A stretch of DNA of 64,000 bases from Pelobates cultripes (GCA_933207985.1 OW240912.1:108687503-108751502); one strand, 5' to 3'. Positions 10,426 through 22,113 are shown, counted from the first letter of the stretch. Program-made: numbers and translations. Notes: generated by a model not told the origin, from the sequence alone.

Positions 10426-10623
10426 GTCGAAGGAGTTAAATACTTATTTCACTTATTGACATTAAAATCAATTTATAAAACTTTGCGTTTTTCTTGATTT
10501 GTTTTTTGATATTTTGTTTCTCACTGTTAAAATACAGCTACCATTTAATTTATAGACTGATCATTTGTCAGGGGCAACCGTTTAAAATCAGCAGGGGATC
10601 AAATACTTTTTTCCCTCACTGTA

Positions 10624-11858
10624 GATGGACAGAAGAAAGAAAAATATAAGCCATTTTGTCTGTAATGCTTGAGTCCTCAAATGTAGTGCAAGAAGTTGCC
10701 TGCATTTGCTTACTACAACTCCTTTAATGCTTAGTAAGATTCAGCCTGAGGCTGGTGGGAGTTAAAATATATGTCTGATGTACTAAAATAGTGGGACAAC
10801 CAAGTGCTAAACACCTAATGTGCAATATAACTCCACTCAACCTCATCCAGTGGCCGAATGAGTCTCATAATAATTTTAATCACAACAATTTTTTTTCTAA
10901 AAAGTCATAATTTTCATAAACACATAAAGATCAATACTTAAAAACAGCATTTCAACTAATACAGTTCTAAAGTTTTTTTTTTTTTTATTGGGATCCACAA
11001 ATCTAAATACAACACCTATCTCTATGATAATCATTTAATTGGACAATTTGAAGTAAAGTTGGAAGTGGTGCTTTAGATGTCCCCAGTAGGTAGATATATG
11101 GAATAACAAAAATTTGGACAGGAGATTGAAAGATAGTGTAGTATGGTATAGTAAATAAAGGGCAAATAATCAAGACGTGCATATACACTTTCAGTTGCTA
11201 GTACATAGTTCTAAAATATGTGCTTTAGCAATATAAACCCTGCTTATTGATACTGGTGCACTTCTTGCTTTATATAGGATCCGCGAAAGGATATAGAACA
11301 AAACAAAGAGAGACTATATGGCGTAGTTTTGTTATGGAGAATGATGCAAGTTTCTGTATTTATAGATATACACTCACATGTAAAAGAGCCCCAGAATTGC
11401 TCCTTTTAGTTATTATAATCATCATTATTATTATTATTGGCAAATATATAGCGCAAATATATATGGATTATGACTGTAGAGTATTTATTGCAGACTACTA
11501 AAATACAAAATAAAAGCAATACAATAGATAACACAATAAAGCATTCCGCCACACTCTAGGGATTGTCAAAGGTATGTATAAGGTTCTAGCATTCTTCTTT
11601 TATATACCTGCACAAAATTCAAAGTTTGTCTCTAAATGACGTAGGGATCAGGTGACTGTACTCCAATCTGCATCATTACATCAATTTCAGTATGTTCATA
11701 AATGAAAAATAATTTCAAATATAAAAGTATTTTAATAAATATAAAAGAAACAGTGCCACAACTAGATAAAAAGAAAAAGCATAAAATTGTCTAGCTGATC
11801 GTGTTATGTAGATTCTGATTCCTAAAATAGGGCTTCCATTTAAAACGTTCAGAATCAG
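10624..11858. other. No gene seen; AT-rich
   Basis: AT-rich sequence with a T-run near 10975-10991 and an (ATT)n stretch followed by a tatagcgc motif near 11405-11460 that resembles the 3' tail of an L2-type LINE. No coding signal is supported. Confidence 0.4.
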
Positions 11859-12492
11859 TTAAAGGGACACTATAGTCACCAGTGCAACTACATGTATTCC
11901 TGACCCTATAGTGTTAACATGACCATCTAGCCCCCCTGGCCCCTCGTGCCTCCATAAATATAGTAAAAATCTTACTGTATTCAAGCCAGAAGCTGTAACT
12001 CTGCATGCTGTTTGCCTAAAAAAAAAAAAAACAGTCTGCTGACATCATCATAAGTGGTAGCCTGATCCAATCACAATGCTTCCCCATAGGATTGGCTGAG
12101 ACTAACAAGGAGGCAGATCAGGGGCAGAGCCAGCATGATTCAAACACAGCCCTGGCCAATCAGCATCTCCTCATAGAGATTAATTGAATCAATGAATCTC
12201 TATGAGGAAAGTTCAGTGTCTGCATGCAGTGGGAGGAGACTTACTGAATCACAGGATGCTTGTGCACAGCAGATCTGAGTGGATGGAGGCATATTATGCC
12301 TCCATCAACTCCGAAGTCCCTCTGGTTCACTGTGAGTGACTGCAACTGGAGGTGTTCCTAGCTTTCAATGTAAACAATGTATTTTCTCAGAAAATACAGT
12401 GTTTACATGAGAAAAGCTGCAGGGAGCTATAGTTCTCACCTGAACAACCTCATTAAGCTGAAGTTGTTCAGGTTACTATAGTGTCCCTTTAA
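11859..12492. mobile_element. TTAA-flanked MITE (copy 1 of the AGGGACACTATAG family)
   Basis: TTAA at 11859-11862 and 12489-12492 flank inverted ends AGGGACACTATAGTCACC and its counterpart TTACTATAGTGTCCCT. TTAA duplications fit Kolobok/T2-like or piggyBac-like elements. There is no ORF. The centre holds an inverted repeat with 13-bp arms (12169-12181 with 12195-12207). Confidence 0.82.
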
Positions 12493-12879
12493 TGTGAAAC
12501 TTGATGAACAGGGACCAGACCTAGTTATGTAGCTTGGCCTTTAAAGGCAGTACTGGTGCTTGGAATTGGATTTGGGATCTGTTTACACAGATATCGTAAA
12601 GGTCATAATTTTCTTTTCCTTTTCCTTATTTTAGGTGCATTGAACAAGTATCTATGATTATTATTAAAAAATGTAAATCTATGTGTGAAGCCCATGGGCC
12701 TTGAAATACAATTTTGGACAGTTTTATGATGAAAAAATATAGAATTTTTTTAATGATAAGGAATGGAATATTATCCTTATCTGAATTAATCCAGCTTCTG
12801 ATGAAATAATTGTCTCTTTTGATAAAGTACGTGGTGAAATGAAATTATACAACACTGGAGATACTTTGGATCCCTGTTT

Positions 12880-12880
<1 letters not shown>
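12493..12880. other. No gene seen
   Basis: AT-rich spacer between the MITE and the L2 tail. Confidence 0.5.

Positions 12881-12883
<3 letters not shown>

Positions 12884-12917
<34 letters not shown>
12884..12917. repeat. (ATT)n microsatellite, L2 3' tail
   Basis: About eleven ATT units directly beyond the 3' end of the L2 (minus strand AAT), the usual simple-repeat tail of L2 elements. Confidence 0.85.
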
Positions 12918-13183
12918 TATATAGTGCCAACTAATTCCGCAGCGCTTTACAATATTATGAAAAGGGGTGAAATAGGAACAATAGGTAGATGAGGACCCTG
13001 CTCAAACAAACTTACAGTCTAGGTGAGGTGGGGTACAAATACACAACAGGGCAGCAAGGGTGACAGCCACCAAACAAGGTGGAAAAGTAGCAGAGCTGGA
13101 GGTGAGAGTGGGGTATGACTCTTTAGGAGAGCAAGAGACAAATTTGGATTAGATAAGTTACTCTGGGAGTCCATAAGCATTTC

Positions 13184-14830
13184 TTAACAGATGTGTTTTG
13201 AGGGACTTCTTAAACAATTGAAGACTAGGCGAGAGTCTGATGGGGGTAGGCACGCTGTTCGAAAAGAAGGGAGCCGCCTGCTAGAAGTCCTGCAAGCGCG
13301 AGTTAGCAGTGAGGATGCAAGCAGCGGATAGGAGAAGGTCACTGGCAGAGTGGAGAGTTCGAGAAGGGGCATATCTGTGAATCAGGGAAGAAATGTAAGA
13401 AGGGCTAGAGTAGTTTAGAGCTTTATAGGTAAAGGTTAGTATTTTGAATTGACACCTATAGGATACAGGAAGCCAGTGTAAGGATCGACAGAGGGGCGAG
13501 GTATGGGATGAACGACGGGTGGGAAAGATCAGCCTGGCGGCAGCATTCATTCCCAATTGTAGCGGGGCAGTTCTGCTTTTGGGGAGACCAACTAGGAGAG
13601 AATTACAGTAATCCATGCGAGAGATTACCAGAGCATGAACAAGCTCCTTGGAAGCATCTTGCGTGAGAAAGGGGGGGATGCTGGCGATATTTTTAAGGTG
13701 GAATTGACAGGTTTAAAATCACAAGCTTGCAAGGATGGACTGAATCAAGTACCATCAACTTGCAGGGAAAGCGAAGGAGGGGGATCAGCATTATGAGGGG
13801 GAAAAATAAGAGGCTCAGTTTTAGAGAGATTTAGAGAGATTGAGTTTCAGAAAGCGGGAGGACATCCAATCAGAAATTGAAGAAAGGCAAGCAGGGAGGA
13901 GAGATATATCTGGGTGTCATCGGCATACAGATGGTAGCGGAATCCAAAAAAGTTAATGAGTTTGCCAAGAGAGGCAGTATAAAGAGAGAACAAAAGGGGA
14001 CCAAGAACAGATCGTTGGGGGACTCCAACACAGACAGGGCGAGAGGAGGAGGTGTCATTGCAAAAGGAGACACTGATTAAACGTTGGGAGAGATAGGAGG
14101 AGAACCATGAGAGCACAGTGTCACAGAGACCTAGGGATTGAAGAGTTTGGAAAAGGAGGACATGATCAACCGTGTCAAAGGCAGCAGAGAGATCAAGAAG
14201 AATTAGTATGGAGAAGTGGCCTTTGGATTTAGCTGTGCTTAGGTCATTTGTAACTTTAATATGAGCAGTCTCAGTAGAGTGGAGGGGGCGAAAGACAGAT
14301 TGAAGAGGATCGAGGAGGAAGTTGGAATTTAGGAAGTAAGTCATACGAGTAAAGACATGTCTTTCTAGAAGTTTTGAGGAAAAAGGAAGCAGGGATATGG
14401 GATGATAGTTGGAAGGGGAAGACGGGTCTAGGGAAGGCTTTTTTAGGATGCGTACAACAGAAGCATGCTTAACCCCTTAAGGACACATGACATGTCTGAC
14501 ATGTCATTATTGCCTTTTATTCCAGAAGTTTGGTCCTTAAGGGGTTAAGGGGAGCAGGGAGTACACCAGATGAAAGAGAACAGTTTAGGATGTGTGTTAA
14601 GGAAGGTGCAAGGCAAGGGGGGGAGATCTGATAAGGTGGGAAAGTACTGGATAAAGTGGACAGGTGGTGGGACGAGAAGAGAGGAGAAGTGAAGCCACCT
14701 CCTGTTTTGTAGCTGGGGAGAAGGCCTGTAAGGTAGGGAAGCTTTGGTTCATGTGTGGTTGTGAGAGGGAGGAACAAAGGGGGAGAATTATTTCCTTAAC
14801 TGTTAAATTTTGTTGGTAAAGTAGCATGCA
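13184..14830 (-). pseudogene. L2 LINE reverse transcriptase, degraded
   Basis: Minus-strand remnant of the L2 polyprotein, which makes cDNA at the target site. Blocks in order: 14777-14517 (pre-RT, with a Ser/Pro-rich stretch ending in SLTHILNCSLSSGVLP), 14344-13847 (RT fingers and palm: [55 protein letters not shown]), 13616-13184 (C-terminal part: MDYCNSLLVGLPKS, LHWLPVSYRCQFKILTFTYK). The catalytic YADD is intact, and the usual GSVLGPLLF block reads RSVLGPLLF. Frameshifts separate the blocks, and an 80-bp MITE lies at 14469-14548. The CTD block fits L2 rather than L1. Confidence 0.85.
14469..14548. mobile_element. 80-bp TTAA MITE inside L2
   Basis: The ends are TTAACCCCTTAAGGAC and its reverse complement; the TTAA at each end is the likely target duplication. 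Internal TGACATGTC motifs are palindromic. It interrupts the L2 coding remnant. Confidence 0.8.
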
Positions 14831-15103
14831 AGGATATCTGCTGAAAGGTCAGTTTGAGGGGTGGCTTGAGGTGGGTGAAGGAGAGAGTTGAAGGTATTAA
14901 AGATACGCCTGGGATTGCGTGAGCATGAACTAACAAGAGAAGAAAATTAGGAATGTTTAGCAAGGGTGAGGGCTGTGCTATATGAACACAAAATTAATTT
15001 ATAATGGAGGAAGTCTGACAAGGTGCGGGCCTTCTTCCAGCAGCATTCAGCTAAACAGGAGCATCTCTGCAGGTAGCGGGTCTATTTAGTGTACCAAGGT
15101 TGG

Positions 15104-16499
15104 CAGGGCCGTCTTTAACGCAGGGCAAACGGGGCAGCTGCCCCGGGCCCTGTCCCAGCTGGGGGGCCCAAGACATCTGCTCCTTTTGCCCTCTGCCCGC
15201 AAACTATGGGGGCCCATCGGGTGGCCCATGCACTTAGGGCCACCCGGTGGGCCTGTGTCAGCAGGGGCCTGGTTGGGCGCTGTGGCGCTTTAACAGCGCG
15301 ACCGGGCCCTTGCTTTTTCGGCAGCACTGGGAGGAAGTGACAGCCGCGCGTCACTTCCTCCCATAGAAACAAGAGCCGCGCGGGAGGAAGGAGCTGTTCC
15401 GGAGGGGGCCAGGCCGGGAGAGCTTAACTCCCAGCCACCCCAGCCAGCCCACTGGACCCCAGGGAAGCCACCCTCCAGGAAAAGGTAAGAAACTGGAGGG
15501 TGGTTATCAAATGCATGAGTGTCTGTGTGTGTGTGTGTGTGTGAGTATGTATGTATGTCTGTCTGTCAGTGTGCCAGTATGTCTGTCAGTGTGTCAGTAT
15601 GTCTGTGTGTGCGAGTCTGTCAGTGTATGTGTGGTTCTGTATGTCTGTGTTTGTCAATATGTCTGTCAGTGTCTGTGTGTATGTGTGTTTCAGTATGTTC
15701 ATCTGTGTGTATATGTGCCAGTATGTCTGTCAGTGTGTCAGTATGTCTGTGTGTGTGTAAGTCGGTCAGTGTATGTGTGGTTCAGTATGTATGTGTGTAT
15801 GTGTGTTTCAGTATGGCTGTCTGTGAGTTTCAAAATGTCTGTATGTGTGTATGTCTGTCAATGTCTGTGTGTATGTGTGTTTCAGTATGTCTGTCTGTGT
15901 GTATGTGTGCCATAATGTCTGTATGTCTGTCAGTGTGTCAGTATGTCTATGTGTGAGTCTGTCAGTGTCCATGTGGTTCTGTATGTCTGTGTGTATGTGT
16001 GTTTCAGTATGGCTGTCTGTGTGTGTCTCTGTGTCAGTACGTCTGTCAGAATGTGCCTTTGTATCTGTATGTTGTCCGTTTGTGTTTGTGTGTGTATCTA
16101 TATATAGTCAATGTGTATCTGTATGTGTCCGTGTTTGTATATGTATATCTGCATGTGTGTCAGGTTGTGTATCTGTGTATCTGTGTGTCTGTATGTGTGT
16201 CAGTGTGTGTGTCGGTGTATCTATATGTAGTCAGTGTGTGTACCTTTGTATCTGCATGTATCAGTGTTTGTATCTGTGTATCTGCATGTTTTTCAGGTTG
16301 TATATCTGTGTTTGTGTCTATCTGTGTGTCAGTGTTCTGTATGTAGTCTGTGTGTATCTGTATGTTCTTGTGTGTATCTATATGCGGTCAGTGTGTATCT
16401 GCATGTGTGTCAGGTTTTGTATTTGTATGTATCTATATGTAGTCAGGGGGCCCAAGTTAATGCTTGCCCAGGGTCCAATCAGAATTAAAGACGGCCCTG
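15104..16499. mobile_element. Non-autonomous hAT-like element with TG minisatellite
   Basis: An 8-bp target duplication AAGGTTGG (15096-15103 and 16500-16507) flanks termini CAGGGCCGTCTTTAA and its exact reverse complement at 16485-16499. The left part is GC-rich; most of the rest is a TG-based minisatellite. No transposase is present. Confidence 0.88.
15514..16440. repeat. TG-rich minisatellite
   Basis: Degenerate tandem units of roughly 8-40 bp built from TGTGTGTATGTCTGTCAGTG-like text over about 0.9 kb. All three forward frames stay open for long stretches and read Cys/Val/Ser, which is an artefact of the repeat and not a protein. Confidence 0.9.
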
Positions 16500-16530
16500 A
16501 AGGTTGGAGGTGCATCTTCCTTGAGGTGCA

Positions 16531-17527
16531 TGTAGCGGAACGCCAATATAAAATCCACGAATTCCGCTGGTCCAGAAAGGAATCCACAGTCAAGCGCTGA
16601 AAACACCAAGGCAATATCCCCAACCTCCCAATAACCGGACGAGACACAGTTTTGGGAGTCAACTGACAATCCTTTAATCGGCACGACAATTTATACAAGT
16701 CCCCATGCAAGGGGTTTCCTGAGTCCTTTCCCAGGGGCACTCCCAGAGGGGACTACATGGGGGACTTACAGTATAACATATTTCTCCCATCAGGCACTGC
16801 TGCACGAGAGGGATCATCCTCCCAGAATGCACCGTAAAGGGGATTATCCCCTCGTGCAGCAGAACTGGCAATTCATATAAAAATACATAACTTTTAAAAT
16901 ATACGGTGGATTTACACGAATGGACGTTCGGTAGTTAGCTGGGGTCTGGGCGCATCATTCGTGAGATTGCCGCTCAGATCCCAGCCAAAATAACCGAACG
17001 CCGCACAGAAAACACATTTATTTCAAAACCTACAAAAAGGACCGATTGCTTTTCGTGAACCTGGTCCTGAAACTCCCGAACGTCTGGGAGGCTCAGCGGT
17101 GTTCGTGCCGTCGAATAACCATTGGTAATGGTATGCGTTCGACGACACGGACCCGCTGACGAACAAGGGATCCAAGATGGCCGACCGCCGCATGGTCGGT
17201 AGTCGAACGACGGCCACCCAGGAGAGCCTCTAATAACCGATTGCAACAATGTTGCAATCGGTTAACTAGCGCCACACGCCTCTAAGTGTGTGGGCTATTT
17301 GAGGGTATCGCGTTCGGTTCACGAACGGCTTTCTAAAGTGCCGTTCGTGAAACGAAGGAAAATCCCCATACAAAACCGCCATTTGCATTCGGCGGAAACA
17401 GCAGTACAGGTAACACAGAAAATACATTAACATATACATAAGTATAAAGCGCATATCTCGCCCGACCTATTGGCAACCCTTAAAGGCCCAGTCTCTAGTT
17501 ATTGTCCAAGTGGCTAGGTTTGCCACA
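16531..17527 (-). repeat. 3' LTR of the Gmr1-like element
   Basis: 997 bp, TGTAGCGG to TTGCCACA on the plus strand. Compared with the other LTR I find one substitution (A at about 17020 against C at about 22603). Confidence 0.93.
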
Positions 17528-17608
17528 ATGCTCCCCCAGAACCAAGCCGGCATACACAGTCTGATCCCAACGGATCGGCTTGGGGATGTCCGGAGGAGTG
17601 CTCACAGA

Positions 17609-20600
17609 TCATTTCTCAAGGTCTGTTTGTCGGGACAACCCGTCGGCATTACCGTTTTGTTTCCCTGGGCGGTAGTGAATTGTAAAGTCAAAGGGCTGCA
17701 GCGCTAAACTCCAGCGCAGCAGCCTGGCATTGTCTCCAGCCACACGGTTTAGCCACACCAACGGGTTGTGATCTGTGAGCAAAGAAAAGAGTTGCCCATA
17801 GAGATATGGCTGTAACTTTTTCAGGGCCCACACCACGGCCAGGCATTCTTTTTCTATGGCGGCGTAGCTCACCTCTCGGGGTAACAATTTCCGACTCAAG
17901 TACGCTACGGGGTGTTCTCCGCCATCGGCTCCGACCTGGCTCAGTACTGCTCCCAATCCAAACATTGAGGCGTCTGTGTGAACAAGAAAACGTTTAGTTG
18001 GATCGGGAGCTGCCAGTACAGGGGCATTGGTCAGAGCCGTCTTCAGCTGATTGAATGCCTGTTCACACTCTGGGGCCCAGACGACCTGCCGGGGCAGGTT
18101 TTTCTTCGTCAGATCTGTCAGGGGTTTGGCCAGGGCACTGTAGTTGGGTACAAATTTTCTGTAGTACCCTGCGGTACCTAAGAAAGCCAGGACTTGGGTT
18201 TTGGTCCTAGGAGTAGGCCACTGGGCTACAGCTTCAATCTTTGCGGGCTCAGGCTTCTGCTGCCCGCTACCCACCCGGTGTCCTAAGTACTGGACCTCTG
18301 CCATCCCTATGTGGCATTTGCTGGGCTTCAAGGTAAGCCCTGCCTCCTGAATCCTATCTATTACGGCCCCTATGTGTTGTAGGTGCTCCGACCAGGTCGG
18401 ACTATATATGGCAATATCGTCCAGATATGCACACGCATAGTCCTGGAACCCGTCCAGTAGCCGATCCACCATCCACTGGAAGGTCGCGGGGGCGTTCTTC
18501 ATCCCGAATGGCATGACTCGAAATTGGTACAAGCCAAACGGGGTGACAAACGCCGACTTAGGGATGGCGTCCTCGGCTAGTGGAATTTGCCAGTATCCCT
18601 TACACAAATCTATGGTAGTGAGATACTGACCCCTGGCCATTTTATCAAGCAGTTCGTCTATCCGAGGCATCGGGTAGGCGTCCGACACAGTTTTGTCGTT
18701 CAACCTCCGGTAGTCCACGCAGAACCGGGTGGTACCATCTTTCTTGGGAACCAGGACTACCGGCGATGCCCAGGGGCTATCGGAGTGCTCAATAACCCCC
18801 AACTGCAACATCTCGTCAATTTCTTTCCTCATATGTTCCCGCACGGATTCGGGAATCCGATAGGGAGTCTGTCGCATGGGAAGCTGTCCCGGGGTTTCTA
18901 CTCGGTGGGTGGCTAGTGGAGTGTACCCAGGTAGGTTAGAAAAGGCGGCGCCCTTGGTTGCTATCAGTTCTTGTACCTGGATACGCTCTTGAGGACTTAG
19001 CCGCTCCCCCAGTTGAACCCCCTGGGAGGGTTCCTTCTGCTCCTCCTGCTCTAACAGATCTGGAAGGGGCAGGTTCTCCTGATCTTCGGAGGCGGGCGTG
19101 CAAATAGCTGCCACGTCCTCCGTCCGCTCGTGGTAGGGTTTGAGCATGTTCACATGGAGCATGCGTCTCTTCCCTACTCCGGAGCATGGGCCGATCACAT
19201 AGGTGGTATCGCATCTCTGCTCTACCACCTGGTATGGGCCCTGCCAGACGGCCTGTAGTTTATCGGTGCGGACCGGTTTAAGGATTAGCACCTTCTGTCC
19301 CACTTGAAAACTACGGTCTCTGGCCCCCTTGTCATACCAACGACGCTGGCGTTGTTGGGCGGCCTGGAGGTTGGTGCGCACTGCCTGGGTCAATTCCTCC
19401 AGGCGATCCCGGAACGCCAGCACGTAGGGTACAATTGGGGTCCCATCTGCGCTACTCTCCCCCTCCCAATGCTCTCTAATGAGATCCAACGGCCCCCGGA
19501 CCCTTCTCCCAAACAATAGCTCAAATGGGGAGAAACCTGTGGACTCTTGGGGTACCTCTCTGAATGCAAACAACAGATGGGGAAGGAATCGTTCCCAGTC
19601 CTTATGGGTCTCTCCGAATGTCCGGAGCATCTGTTTTAGGGTACCGTTGAATCTCTCACATAACCCATTGGATTGCGGGTGGTAGGCGGAGTTAATGATC
19701 GGCTTAATGCCACATATCCTCCATAATTGCTGAGTAACCTCAGCCGTGAATTGCGTCCCCCTATCGGAGACCATTTCCTGTGGGAACCCGACTCGGGAGA
19801 ATATTTTCATCAAGGCTTCAGCTACGGTCTCGGCGTGTATATTAGTTAGGGCAATCGCCTCGGGGTACCGGGTGGCGTAATCCACCACGGTCAGGATATA
19901 CCGTTTCCCAGAAGGGCTGGGTTTTGGTAGTGGCCCTACTATATCCACTGCCACACGGCTGAATGGTTCCTCAATGATAGGTAGGGGACACAGTTTTGCC
20001 TTGTGGCGGTCCCCCCTCTTGCCTACCCTCTGGCACACATCACAGGAGGTACAGTATTGCCTCACGTCTTTAGAAATCCCGGGCCAAAAGAATGCGTGCG
20101 TTAAGCGATACCGGGTCCGGGTCATCCCTAGATGGCCGGACAGAGGGATATCATGGGCGATTCTTAGTAACTCCTGCCTATACTTCTGGGGCACTACTAA
20201 CTGCTTAGTTTGGAGCGTCACAGAGTTGCCTATCGCCCTTTCCGCCACCCGGTATAGTAACTTCTTCTCCCACCTGTACTGTTCTCCCTCCCGCCCCACC
20301 TGGTCCGTATCTACCCTATCCCGGTATACCTGCAGTGTGGGGTCGGTCTGTACCTCTACTTCGAACGTGGACGGGGTGTCCCAAGTCATGCCTGTCAAGG
20401 GGGGGTCATGATTTCTTACCTGAGCCTCAGAGTGTGCGGGGAATGCCGTGGTGCGAGCCTGTTGCCGGGTGGTTACCGGATGCGCCTCTTGTGACGGGGC
20501 CTGGGGTAGAAAAGCAGAAGTCATCTGGCCCAAGTCATTCCCCAAAACAACATCGGCCGGTAGTTTTTTCATTATGGCCACTTCCACAACCCCCTCCCCA

Positions 20601-21997
20601 GCACCCCAATTCAAATGCACCTTGGCCGTGGGTAACCGGTACATGGCTCCCCCTGCTACCCGAACTGCCACTGATCCGCCAGTGTGGGCCGTATCCGGAA
20701 TTAGATGGGGGGCCACTAAGGTTAAGGTGGCTCCCGAGTCCCGCAGCCCCTGCACTTCTTTCCCTCCCACAAATACAACTTGGCGGTGATGCTGCCGGTT
20801 GTCCGTGGCTTGCACAGACATTACCTCGTACAGAACCCCCAATGGTTCCTCGGTTGGTACACTTGTCAGCTCCGAATGGTCAGGTTCTGCGTGGTAGAAA
20901 TGGGCCGCCGCCCTGGGGGCGGAATTCTGCCGTACCTGGTTCCACGCCTGCCTGCTACGATTCTGGGTGCACTCCCGAGACATATGCCCCCACTGCCGGC
21001 AGGTATGGCATTGTATGTTGGCCCTGCCATTGTAGCGGGCTGGCGGTGGGGGGTTTCCTGGTGGTGGCCTGAAGGGGGTAGAGTTGGCGGGTGTGGAGCT
21101 GGCTGGGTGCTGTTGTATTGGCGGTCTCAGGGGACCCCTGTTGGTGAGCCCATGGTGTCTCCGGGCGTCAAAGTGTTCGTCTGCCAATCGGGCGGCTGCT
21201 GTGAGGTTGAGAGGTTTTCGGTCCCTTACCCACTCCTGTGCCTCTGGTGACAGACCGTTGAAGAATTGCTCCAGCAAGATGAGTTGGCGCAGTTCCTCCA
21301 TGGTGGTGGCTTGACTTGCCTGAATCCACCCTTGTGAAGCTTGGTCCAGCTTATGCGCCCATTCTGCGTGGGAATCTCTGTCGGGTTTTTTCAATCCCCG
21401 AAATTTCCGTCGGTATGCCTCTGGGGTTATGGCATATCTTTCTAGGATTGCTCTTTTTACTTTAAAGTAGTCTTTGCTGTCCTCTCTGGGCACAGCGCGG
21501 TAAGCCTCTGCTGCTCGTCCTGCCAACTTGCCTGCCAGTAAGGGTACCCACATGGTCGGTTCCAGGTCGTGCAGGTCGCATAGCCTCTCGAAATCCTGCA
21601 GATATCCGTCTATCTCATCCTTCTCCTCGCAGAATGTTTTAAATGCCTGGTACGGTATTTTCTGCTTTGTTGGAGGGCAGAATGAGTTGACGATGGATTC
21701 CGCCCTGGATGGTGACCTCTGGGGTTGCTGTGCCATAATGTAGTCCTGGACGTCGGCCATTAGCACGGTTAAAATGTCCAGGGTTACTGGCTGTGGTACA
21801 AATTCCAGCCGGGTTCTCAGTTCCCTCTGGTATGGTGTTTCCTCTCTGGCAGGTGGGGGTGGACTGCTGTGTGCCTGGTCGCCCTCCATTAGCTCTGCAA
21901 TCAGTACTGCCTTCGATTTGTTGCTAGCGCTTCTCCCTCTAGCCTCCAGCAGTTCCTTTAGCGTCTGTCTCTTTAACGCCGTGTAATCAGTCCCCAT
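17609..21997 (-). CDS. Gmr1-like Gag-Pol polyprotein, intact (1462 aa)
   Basis: A single ORF for particle formation, cDNA synthesis and integration. Approximate domains: SAP-like motif 5-40 (LKELLEARGRSASNKSKAVL); capsid resembling the SCAN fold 115-285; CCHC knuckle C330, C333, H338, C343; aspartic protease DSG at 420-422; integrase HHCC (H615, H622, C652, C655) and D685, D745, E781 (D-35-E); GPY motif at 920-922; reverse transcriptase with D1130 and YLDD 1191-1194; RNase H with D1342, E1384 and D1409. Integrase lies before reverse transcriptase, the Gmr1 arrangement, unlike most Ty3 elements. The ORF starts 116 bp inside the 5' LTR and stops 81 bp before the 3' LTR. Gag and Pol share one frame, so no frameshift is needed. 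No catalytic residue appears lost. No envelope is encoded. Links from Gmr1-like capsids to vertebrate SCAN domains are published knowledge; activity is inference. Confidence 0.95.
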   Translation of the reverse strand: MGTDYTALKRQTLKELLEARGRSASNKSKAVLIAELMEGDQAHSSPPPPAREETPYQRELRTRLEFVPQPVTLDILTVLMADVQDYIMAQQPQRSPSRAESIVNSFCPPTKQKIPYQAFKTFCEEKDEIDGYLQDFERLCDLHDLEPTMWVPLLAGKLAGRAAEAYRAVPREDSKDYFKVKRAILERYAITPEAYRRKFRGLKKPDRDSHAEWAHKLDQASQGWIQASQATTMEELRQLILLEQFFNGLSPEAQEWVRDRKPLNLTAAARLADEHFDARRHHGLTNRGPLRPPIQQHPASSTPANSTPFRPPPGNPPPPARYNGRANIQCHTCRQWGHMSRECTQNRSRQAWNQVRQNSAPRAAAHFYHAEPDHSELTSVPTEEPLGVLYEVMSVQATDNRQHHRQVVFVGGKEVQGLRDSGATLTLVAPHLIPDTAHTGGSVAVRVAGGAMYRLPTAKVHLNWGAGEGVVEVAIMKKLPADVVLGNDLGQMTSAFLPQAPSQEAHPVTTRQQARTTAFPAHSEAQVRNHDPPLTGMTWDTPSTFEVEVQTDPTLQVYRDRVDTDQVGREGEQYRWEKKLLYRVAERAIGNSVTLQTKQLVVPQKYRQELLRIAHDIPLSGHLGMTRTRYRLTHAFFWPGISKDVRQYCTSCDVCQRVGKRGDRHKAKLCPLPIIEEPFSRVAVDIVGPLPKPSPSGKRYILTVVDYATRYPEAIALTNIHAETVAEALMKIFSRVGFPQEMVSDRGTQFTAEVTQQLWRICGIKPIINSAYHPQSNGLCERFNGTLKQMLRTFGETHKDWERFLPHLLFAFREVPQESTGFSPFELLFGRRVRGPLDLIREHWEGESSADGTPIVPYVLAFRDRLEELTQAVRTNLQAAQQRQRRWYDKGARDRSFQVGQKVLILKPVRTDKLQAVWQGPYQVVEQRCDTTYVIGPCSGVGKRRMLHVNMLKPYHERTEDVAAICTPASEDQENLPLPDLLEQEEQKEPSQGVQLGERLSPQERIQVQELIATKGAAFSNLPGYTPLATHRVETPGQLPMRQTPYRIPESVREHMRKEIDEMLQLGVIEHSDSPWASPVVLVPKKDGTTRFCVDYRRLNDKTVSDAYPMPRIDELLDKMARGQYLTTIDLCKGYWQIPLAEDAIPKSAFVTPFGLYQFRVMPFGMKNAPATFQWMVDRLLDGFQDYACAYLDDIAIYSPTWSEHLQHIGAVIDRIQEAGLTLKPSKCHIGMAEVQYLGHRVGSGQQKPEPAKIEAVAQWPTPRTKTQVLAFLGTAGYYRKFVPNYSALAKPLTDLTKKNLPRQVVWAPECEQAFNQLKTALTNAPVLAAPDPTKRFLVHTDASMFGLGAVLSQVGADGGEHPVAYLSRKLLPREVSYAAIEKECLAVVWALKKLQPYLYGQLFSLLTDHNPLVWLNRVAGDNARLLRWSLALQPFDFTIHYRPGKQNGNADGLSRQTDLEK

Positions 21998-22113
21998 TCA
22001 CTGATCGCTTTCGTCTGCTTGTTTCATACGAATTGCCTTTCAGTTCGGTAGTTTCTTTCATTCGAATGCGCTGTATTCGGCTGTAGAGTTGGATCCCGTC
22101 GCTTGCCACCAAT

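Larger units (their letters stand above)
3632..10621 (+). mobile_element. Tc1/mariner element 1, split by a hAT insertion
   Basis: The left end (after TA 3630-3631) and the right end (before TA 10622-10623) are inverted copies sharing the block AAGTATTTGATCCCCTGCTG (about 3646-3665, reverse complement near 10588-10607), the classic terminal repeat of a vertebrate Tc1 family. Without the hAT element and one copy of its 8-bp target duplication the Tc1 is about 1.56 kb, which is normal. The transposase remnant lies to the right of the hAT insertion. Confidence 0.88.

Noticed and set aside
15511..16600. Long Cys/Val/Ser-rich ORFs in three frames
   Set aside because: They are readings of a TG minisatellite; all three frames stay open because the units contain few stops.
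17510..21990. Plus-strand ORFs up to 245 codons
   Set aside because: Antisense shadows of the intact Gag-Pol ORF.
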